Assembly: GCA_964450355.1 (NCBI GenBank)
Contig: CAYVDH010000004.1
Location: 1-54,903 of the forward strand
Source of the DNA: CAYVDH01 sp964450355
GTDB lineage: Bacteria > Bacteroidota > Bacteroidia > NS11-12g > UBA955
Direction of reading: 5' to 3'
Length of the DNA stretch: 54,903 nucleotides
The notes under the pieces are model-generated. The model made no database searches, was not told where the DNA came from, and was given only the letters and a program-made list of their open reading frames with translations. Within the stretch, counting starts at the first letter, position 1, and each line of letters starts with the position of its first letter. Shown here one piece after another: positions 50,719 through 54,903 of the stretch. The position numbers and the translations under genes were made by a program.

Positions 50719-52585
50719 ATTTGATTTTGTAATTTATTTTTAATTGATAGTTTCTAAGAGGCATGGGTCTGTTTTCCATGATTTGATAGGCATTGTTACT
50801 AACGTTGTTTAATTGAAAAAACACCGTCATGTCATGATTTTTTGATTTTACATGGTATCCAAAGTTTAGGTTGATTAAATAATAAGAGTCTAAAATGTAA
50901 TCAGGGCTGTTATCTGAGGTCGTAAATCTAAAATCATTGTAATTTAAAATACCATTTAATTCCCATTTTTTAAAAAGGGTTTTTAATTGTAAAAAACCTG
51001 TATTGTAAGGGGTGTAAGGCAATTGTTTGCCAATTACATTTTCTAAATGTTCATGTGTTTTGGTGTTTGTACTTTTTACTAATTGGTAACGCCCATTTAT
51101 TATGTATTGAATTTTTTTTGTAGATTTTATCCATTCAAACCCAGATTCTATGCCAGTACTAATTACTTGTTTGATGTTTTTAGGGGTCCATATTGAGCTG
51201 TTTTGACTGGGAGTCCACATGATCCAATCATCAATTACATGATTAAATCCAGTAATGAAAAAGTGAAATTGTTTGTTTTTAAATTCAACTGTTGCATCGT
51301 TTTTAAAGCCTTTTTCTGGATTTAAATGGATGTTTCCACCGGGTTGCCAATACAAATCATTGAAATTTGGAATTCTTACATGGTATGAATTGGAATTTTT
51401 TAATTTTATATGAGAAGTTAATTGGTATTCGATGCCTAATTCAGTGGAAGGATAAATCTTATTTTCCTTGTAAGTTTGTAATTTTATGGAAATGGATGAT
51501 TTAAACGATTTATTCTCAGACAAATAATTTAGTTTTTGCAACATTGAAAATAAATGTCTGTTTATACCGTTTTTAAATCCATCAGAAACTGCGCTATTGA
51601 AAGTGTAGTTTATTTGAGTAAAAGTTTTAAAATGAGAGGACAAAGTTCTTGAATAGTCCGTTTCATAAACTATGGCATTTGTTTTATTTTTAAACAAGGA
51701 TAACTGTGGATGATAATAATTGATTTCATCATAAAAAACCCCAATTTTATTACTTACTTCCGACTTGTTATTGATTGAATAGACATAATGGTTTGTGTAT
51801 CTAAAATTGAAATCAGTTTGATTTTCATTTTTATTTTCAATGCCAATTGGTGTTGGTAATTGTCTTTGTGAATGAAGAACCCAGATGCTGGAATTGAAGG
51901 TTTTCTTTTTATGAGAATAATTAAAATCTTGTAAAATTCCTTTTTGATGGAATTCATTGTTTATTTGCCTTTCAATTGGTTTTTCGGGTTTAAAGTAGTT
52001 TTTATAAGGATAGTTATTTTCTGCTTGTTTGTATAAAGCTCTTGATTTTAATTTCCATTTTTTTAATTGGTAAGTTGACCCAATAGAGAAGTCATAGGCA
52101 TTGAAGCTGCCATAGGCAATTTGAAGTTCTATACTTTCACTTTCGTTGTTGTTAGATTTTAACAACAGTGCACCAGCAAGAGAGCCAGCACCTGGTAAAG
52201 AAACAGAAGAAGAGGTGTTAATTTCTGATTGATCTATAAAAAATGTTGGCAATAAGTTTAGGTCTATCAAACCATTCATGCAGCTTTGCAAATTAAAATT
52301 ATTCCAATATACTGCTGTATGTTGAGCAGACATGCCTCTTACAGATAAGGTAGATAAGCCATTTACTCCGTATTCTTTTATGTGCATTGCGCTGTTATGT
52401 TTCAATGCGTCTGATAGGTTTAAATAAATCTTTAAAGGGACATTAAACGTGGTTGTTCCTACATTGGATTGAGACGATTTACTTAATTTCAAAATATGTT
52501 CTTTAAGGACAAACGTATCTATTTGAGCCCACAATGCATTGTTGGAACTTGCGATTAACAGCGATATGTAAAGCAAACGCTTCAT
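50699..52585 (-). CDS. BtuB-like TonB-dependent cobalamin receptor
   Basis: This 628-residue outer membrane receptor has a signal peptide (RLLYISLLIASSNNALWA) and a plug domain at about 55-165 (LSTLSVRGMSAQHTAVYWNN, LPGAGSLAGALLLKSN). The 22-strand barrel ends in HDMTVFFQLNNVSNNAYQIM and a final strand PLRNYQLKINYKIKY. It should import B12 using TonB-ExbBD energy. The cobalamin riboswitch 100 bases upstream gives the substrate. It is the first gene of a three-gene operon with the propeller and binding-protein genes, all with overlapping frames. Confidence 0.92.
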   Translation of the reverse strand: MKRLLYISLLIASSNNALWAQIDTFVLKEHILKLSKSSQSNVGTTTFNVPLKIYLNLSDALKHNSAMHIKEYGVNGLSTLSVRGMSAQHTAVYWNNFNLQSCMNGLIDLNLLPTFFIDQSEINTSSSVSLPGAGSLAGALLLKSNNNESESIELQIAYGSFNAYDFSIGSTYQLKKWKLKSRALYKQAENNYPYKNYFKPEKPIERQINNEFHQKGILQDFNYSHKKKTFNSSIWVLHSQRQLPTPIGIENKNENQTDFNFRYTNHYVYSINNKSEVSNKIGVFYDEINYYHPQLSLFKNKTNAIVYETDYSRTLSSHFKTFTQINYTFNSAVSDGFKNGINRHLFSMLQKLNYLSENKSFKSSISIKLQTYKENKIYPSTELGIEYQLTSHIKLKNSNSYHVRIPNFNDLYWQPGGNIHLNPEKGFKNDATVEFKNKQFHFFITGFNHVIDDWIMWTPSQNSSIWTPKNIKQVISTGIESGFEWIKSTKKIQYIINGRYQLVKSTNTKTHEHLENVIGKQLPYTPYNTGFLQLKTLFKKWELNGILNYNDFRFTTSDNSPDYILDSYYLINLNFGYHVKSKNHDMTVFFQLNNVSNNAYQIMENRPMPLRNYQLKINYKIKYDKIKS

Positions 52586-52616
52586 GTTTTTTTAATGCTT
52601 GCAATAGACAAATGGG

Positions 52617-52643
52617 CTGAAAAATAAAGTGTAAGAATACACT
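52617..52643 (-). terminator. Candidate terminator in the riboswitch expression platform
   Basis: On the minus strand AGTGTA (52638-52643) and TACACT (52628-52633) enclose a 4-base loop and are followed by TTATTTTTC. This short hairpin with a U-rich tail lies between the B12 aptamer and the btuB-like start, where a regulated terminator would be expected. I did not find a clear competing antiterminator by eye. Confidence 0.5.
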
Positions 52644-52688
52644 GATATTTGTTCAAGCTTTTTCACCGAAAGCAATGACATGTATGTT

Positions 52689-52879
52689 GATTTAGGCAGG
52701 TCTTCTGACTCCTCCTTTTTTCTTACCTTCCCATGCTAAAGCACAGTGGTGTTTTTAGAAAAATGATGCTTATAAAAGCATCGTGGAGATTACAGCATCG
52801 GGAAATGTCTGAGAATTTCACTCAAGTTCCCTTTTTAATCTGGTTTAAATGTTAATGATTTAAACTAAGAACCGAAATC
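52689..52879 (-). promoter_or_regulatory. Cobalamin riboswitch
   Basis: Read on the minus strand, this 191-base stretch contains the B12 box AGTCAGAAGACCTGCC (52695-52710), ACCACTGTGC (52741-52750), the CTGTAAT core (52789-52795), and the GGGAA segment (52827-52831) with GTGAAATTC in its loop. The ends pair as a P1 helix: GATTT at 52875-52879 with AAATC at 52689-52693, then GGT with GCC. Known cobalamin riboswitches repress downstream transport genes when adenosylcobalamin or methylcobalamin is abundant. It controls the BtuB-BtuG-BtuF-like operon. Confidence 0.95.
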
Positions 52880-52884
52880 GGGTA

Positions 52885-52892
52885 CAATACTA
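52885..52892 (-). promoter_or_regulatory. Candidate -7 element TAGTATTG before the riboswitch
   Basis: One mismatch from TAnnTTTG on the minus strand. It ends 5 bases before the first base of P1 at 52879, so transcription would begin almost exactly at the aptamer. The placement supports a weak match. Confidence 0.42.
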
Positions 52893-52951
52893 CAATTTTT
52901 TTTAATAATTGTTTAATATTTGTTTAATTTTTTTTCAACAAAAAAATAATT

Positions 52952-53713
52952 TTAAATTTCCCCTTCAAAAACAAAGGTTGCGGGTCCACATAACCATACA
53001 TTTGAATATTTACTATTTTCTAATTCAAATTTTACTGTTAATAAACCACCTGGAGTTTCAATGTTTACTGAATTGATTTCAGGATTTGTTATGTTGTTAA
53101 ATGCTATGGCACAAGCTGTAACACCAGTGCCGCAACTCAAAGTCTCATCTTCAACACCTCTTTCATAAGTTCTAACTTTAATTGTGTTGTTGTTTTTTAC
53201 TTCAACAAAATTAACATTGATGCCATTTTCTTTAAATACGTCATTGTATCTGATCTTTCTAGCTTCTTCTATGATATTAATATGATCTATTGATGAATTA
53301 AATCGAACATAATGAGGAGAACCAGTGTTCATTTGATAATCGTTTTCTATCATTTGAATGGAATTGACATCTATCATTTTTAGCTCCACAAAATCATTCT
53401 CAATATAAGCTTCATGCAATCCATCTATGGCCCAAAATAAAGTTTTATTGCCATCAAAAACCTTCATTTTTTTAGCAAATGCAACTATGCATCTCCCTCC
53501 ATTGCCACACATGCTACTGATATTTCCATCGCTGTTGTAATACACCATTTCAAAGTCATATTCAGCATGGTTTTGTAACAACATCAATCCATCAGCACCA
53601 ATTCCAAATTTTCTATTGCATAATTTAGCTACGTCTAAATTGTCAAATTCTCTAGTTCTGTTGTCTAACAGAATAAAATCATTTCCTGTACCTTGGTATT
53701 TGTAAAATTTCAA
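52952..53713 (-). CDS. dapF: Diaminopimelate epimerase
   Basis: This 253-residue cytoplasmic enzyme converts L,L- to meso-diaminopimelate for lysine and peptidoglycan synthesis. The two catalytic cysteines are C69 (MCGNGGRCIVAF) and C194 (LSCGTGVTACAI). Other motifs are FYKYQGTGNDFILLDNR at the start, FGIGADGLMLLQ, MNTGSPHYVRF, VNFVEV and RTYERGVEDET. The start is TTG at 53713, one base after the stop of the membrane regulator gene, and conserved residues begin at once, so no other start fits. It thus appears to be third in an operon headed by a sigma factor, an unusual setting. Confidence 0.97.
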   Translation of the reverse strand: MKFYKYQGTGNDFILLDNRTREFDNLDVAKLCNRKFGIGADGLMLLQNHAEYDFEMVYYNSDGNISSMCGNGGRCIVAFAKKMKVFDGNKTLFWAIDGLHEAYIENDFVELKMIDVNSIQMIENDYQMNTGSPHYVRFNSSIDHINIIEEARKIRYNDVFKENGINVNFVEVKNNNTIKVRTYERGVEDETLSCGTGVTACAIAFNNITNPEINSVNIETPGGLLTVKFELENSKYSNVWLCGPATFVFEGEI

Positions 53714-53714
53714 A

Positions 53715-54779
53715 TTATGGTTGATTTAAAATGGTGATTTTAATGTTTATATTTTCCTCTTCGATGTAATTGCATGTTTCATTGCATGGTGTAATTCTGT
53801 ATACTTTCCCATCGTTTACTAAGTATAATGTTTTGTTGTATTGGTGTAATTTTGTATTATTTTCTGTGATACCATATAACTTAAGTACATTGTTGTTGTA
53901 TTGATAACCTTTATAATTAAGTGGTGAACTCCAAAATTGAATTAATAATTTATTGCTTTGAACGTTTGTATTCTCTAATGTTTTAACACGAGCAGAGGTA
54001 TCAACAGTTTTCTTTTCCTCAACTTCTGTTTTATTTTCTTTGTTTTTATCAGATGATGCTTTTTTTTGTTTATTTACTCTTCCAGAGGTTTTATCATTTG
54101 GAAAATTAGAAGGTAATGTTGTTGAAGATGTTTGTGAATTCCATGTATTATTGTTGAATTCGAATGTTATTTCTTTAACATCATTTATATTGAGTGTTTT
54201 TTCTGATATTTTTTTCTCCTCTTCTATGTTTACAACCATATTAGCATCATCTGTTTCTAAATTATAGCCCCGTGAAGATTCATTTTCAGCAACAATAGGG
54301 ATTTCAGCATCATTGATTACAATATTATCTAATGGTTTTTCTTCAGCAACGACATGTTCTTTTACTGGATTTTGCTCTGATTTTGGGCTGGTATTTTCTT
54401 GTGTTTTTAATTCTACTTTTTCTTTTTGTTGTTCAATAGCCAAATCATTTTCTTGTTTACTGCTTGAATTATTGAATTGTTTTGTGACTATGTATAGCGA
54501 AGCAAATATTAAAAGTAAAGCAGCAGAAGCATAATTCCATTTTTTCCCCCAAAAGTTTTGGCCCCAATACTCCATTTTAGCCTCATTTTTCATAAAGGTT
54601 TTCAATTCTTCTCTGTTGTGGAGTTTTATACCTTCTACAATTAATAAATATTGAGTAAATTGTTGTTTAAATTCGTGGTCTAACTCTAATTTTTTTTCAA
54701 AATCAGTCTTATCATTATCAGGCAATTCATTCCTCAGGTACAAGTCAAAAAGTTCAATATGTGTTTGTTCTTCTTTCAT
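53715..54779 (-). CDS. Putative anti-sigma-type membrane protein
   Basis: This 354-residue protein has an N-terminal cytoplasmic part (1-80) with the HIELFDLYLRNELPDNDKTD and FEKKLELDHEFKQQFTQYLL segments, as in Bacteroidota anti-sigma-like regulators. One membrane helix lies at about 84-103 (YASAALLLIFASLYIV). The periplasmic region is rich in Glu, Lys, Ser and Asn to about 265. The C-terminal 90 residues form a compact strand-rich domain with two cysteines (ITPCNETCNYIEE). It overlaps the upstream sigma gene by 4 bases (ATGA). A zinc-binding HxxxCxxC motif is absent. Role inferred from coupling. Confidence 0.72.
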   Translation of the reverse strand: MKEEQTHIELFDLYLRNELPDNDKTDFEKKLELDHEFKQQFTQYLLIVEGIKLHNREELKTFMKNEAKMEYWGQNFWGKKWNYASAALLLIFASLYIVTKQFNNSSSKQENDLAIEQQKEKVELKTQENTSPKSEQNPVKEHVVAEEKPLDNIVINDAEIPIVAENESSRGYNLETDDANMVVNIEEEKKISEKTLNINDVKEITFEFNNNTWNSQTSSTTLPSNFPNDKTSGRVNKQKKASSDKNKENKTEVEEKKTVDTSARVKTLENTNVQSNKLLIQFWSSPLNYKGYQYNNNVLKLYGITENNTKLHQYNKTLYLVNDGKVYRITPCNETCNYIEEENINIKITILNQP

Positions 54780-54903
54780 TGGTCTAGAAAATCTGATTTA
54801 TTATAGTTGTTTAAAACAAGTTCTTGTAGTTTTTTAAAGCATTGGTGTTTTTTAGCTTTTGCTGTTTCGGCATTGTTGTAATTTAATAATTTAGCAATGC
54901 TTA
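54776..54903 (-). CDS. RNA polymerase sigma factor, C-terminal part (cut by window edge)
   Basis: The last 41 codons of a gene running off the window read SIAKLLNYNNAETAKAKKHQ, then CFKKLQELVLNNYNKSDFL and DQ, ending at TGA. The helix-turn-helix pattern matches sigma-70 region 4 of the Bacteroidota type with an NA-x-TAK-x-KK-x-QC-x-KKL signature. It differs from the LARAR ending of the two ECF factors elsewhere in the window. Its stop overlaps the ATG of the membrane regulator gene by 4 bases. Confidence 0.78.
   Translation of the reverse strand, partial: SIAKLLNYNNAETAKAKKHQCFKKLQELVLNNYNKSDFLDQ

Noticed and set aside
52680..52900. Small coding sequence in the gap between btuB-like gene and dapF
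   Set aside because: The conserved elements there are those of a cobalamin aptamer, and no reading frame has a start and length that would compete with it.
1..54903. tRNA, rRNA, insertion sequences, prophage or integrative element
   Set aside because: I looked for conserved tRNA T-loop patterns, transposase or integrase signatures and flanking repeats and saw none. Gene content and base composition look uniform.

Overview
The window looks like the chromosome of a member of the Bacteroidota, most likely a gliding or surface-associated lineage near the Chitinophagales/Saprospirales. Three things point there. The DNA is AT-rich and has no obvious Shine-Dalgarno sites. Matches to the Bacteroidota -7 promoter element TAnnTTTG precede many genes. 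Several secreted proteins end in type IX secretion (T9SS) C-terminal domains (type A, and the CHU_C/gliding type). The genus cannot be named from the sequence alone. I saw no tRNA, rRNA, insertion sequence, phage gene or CRISPR array.

Left part (1-7.8 kb): two ECF sigma factor loci face each other. Each sigma gene overlaps a gene for an unusual protein with a short N-terminal (probably cytoplasmic) part, one membrane helix, a long low-complexity linker and a C-terminal outer-membrane-type beta-barrel. The second locus continues into a T9SS cargo protein. From 7.8 to 14.2 kb come gpmI, a small lipoprotein, a membrane protein, a 61-residue lysine- and cysteine-rich secreted peptide, and a four-gene envelope operon (short membrane protein, zinc metallopeptidase, degenerate thioredoxin-like protein, coiled-coil protein).

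Middle (14.3-32.9 kb): a lipoprotein gene with a clear terminator, a TPR-comA-yqeY operon, an outer membrane barrel candidate, citrate synthase, and a tight divergent promoter serving a DUF5522-like small protein and a T9SS beta-propeller. AlkB, an NlpC/P60 peptidase, a ferredoxin and a 1203-residue gliding-type surface protein follow. A GT9-IPExxxVDY-pyk-YafK operon and tsaD close this part.

Right part (32.9-54.9 kb): a TamB-GT9-GT-C operon and a 1629-residue PKD-repeat surface protein. Next are mpl (peptidoglycan recycling), an MBOAT/SGNH acylation pair, and a vitamin B12 uptake operon (cobalamin riboswitch, BtuB-, BtuG- and BtuF-like genes). The window ends with a third sigma/membrane-regulator pair leading directly into dapF, the sigma gene being cut by the window edge.

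Main themes are envelope biogenesis, T9SS surface proteins and sigma-based envelope signalling. The observations I think most deserve a second look are the two predicted trans-envelope barrel regulators paired with sigma factors, a 10-bp element shared upstream of both sigma genes, and several genes whose start codon lies exactly 4 nt after a -7 element, which suggests leaderless mRNAs.
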